DNA from: Bacillus sp. AFS037270 | Lineage (GTDB): Bacteria > Bacillota > Bacilli > Bacillales_B > DSM-18226 | Reading direction: 5' to 3' | Length of the DNA stretch: 6,028 nt | NCBI RefSeq assembly: GCF_002585305.1 | Contig: NZ_NUNF01000079.1 | Location: 1-6,028, forward strand | In this document: piece after piece, positions 6,002 to 6,028 of the stretch | How positions within the stretch are numbered: position 1 is the stretch's first letter | How the letters are laid out: every line of letters starts with the position of its first letter | Notes under the pieces: generated by a model | The model's input: only the letters and a program-made list of their open reading frames with translations | What the model was told of the DNA's origin: nothing | Database searches by the model: none | Position numbers and translations under genes: made by a program

Positions 6002-6028
6002 ATCTGAAATAAGAAAGTATAAAAGTTT

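Overview
The window looks like chromosome of a low-GC, spore-former-type Firmicute in the family Bacillaceae. The tRNAs are near-identical in type and order to Bacillus tRNA clusters, most with encoded CCA. Promoters are sigma-A-like, Shine-Dalgarno sites are strong and purine-rich, and the sugar kinase closely resembles Bacillus subtilis KdgK. The species cannot be fixed from this window.

Layout: (1) 1-520 is the tail of a rightward tRNA operon: the 3' end of tRNA-Asp, then His, Gln, Cys, Gly and Ile, closed by a 16-bp intrinsic terminator. (2) 521-855 has no gene. It holds about five imperfect tandem copies of a 52-bp unit carrying GGACA/TGTCC inverted repeats. (3) 856-1647, leftward, encodes a Cof-type HAD-IIB phosphatase. 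Its 147-bp upstream gap holds a perfect 14-bp palindrome inside a probable promoter and a long hairpin just before the ribosome binding site. (4) 1795-2760, leftward, encodes a LacI-family repressor. (5) 2761-2936 is a compact divergent control region with two back-to-back promoters, a catabolite-response-like site and three CG-centred palindromes spaced exactly 13 bp apart. (6) 2937-5945, rightward, is a tightly packed three-gene operon ending in a terminator: a TIM-barrel sugar isomerase/epimerase-like enzyme, 2-keto-3-deoxygluconate (KDG) kinase (kdgK), and an anion:cation-symporter-family MFS permease.

Working model: the permease imports a sugar acid, the TIM-barrel enzyme converts it or a derivative towards KDG or a look-alike 2-keto-3-deoxy acid, and KdgK phosphorylates it. 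The divergent LacI protein probably represses the operon through the downstream palindromes, with CcpA adding glucose repression. No KDPG aldolase, enolase-type dehydratase or uronate isomerase is present, so the substrate is open and the pathway must be completed elsewhere. The best leads are the TIM-barrel/KdgK pairing and the triple 13-bp-phased operator. I found no mobile element, CRISPR array or defence system.
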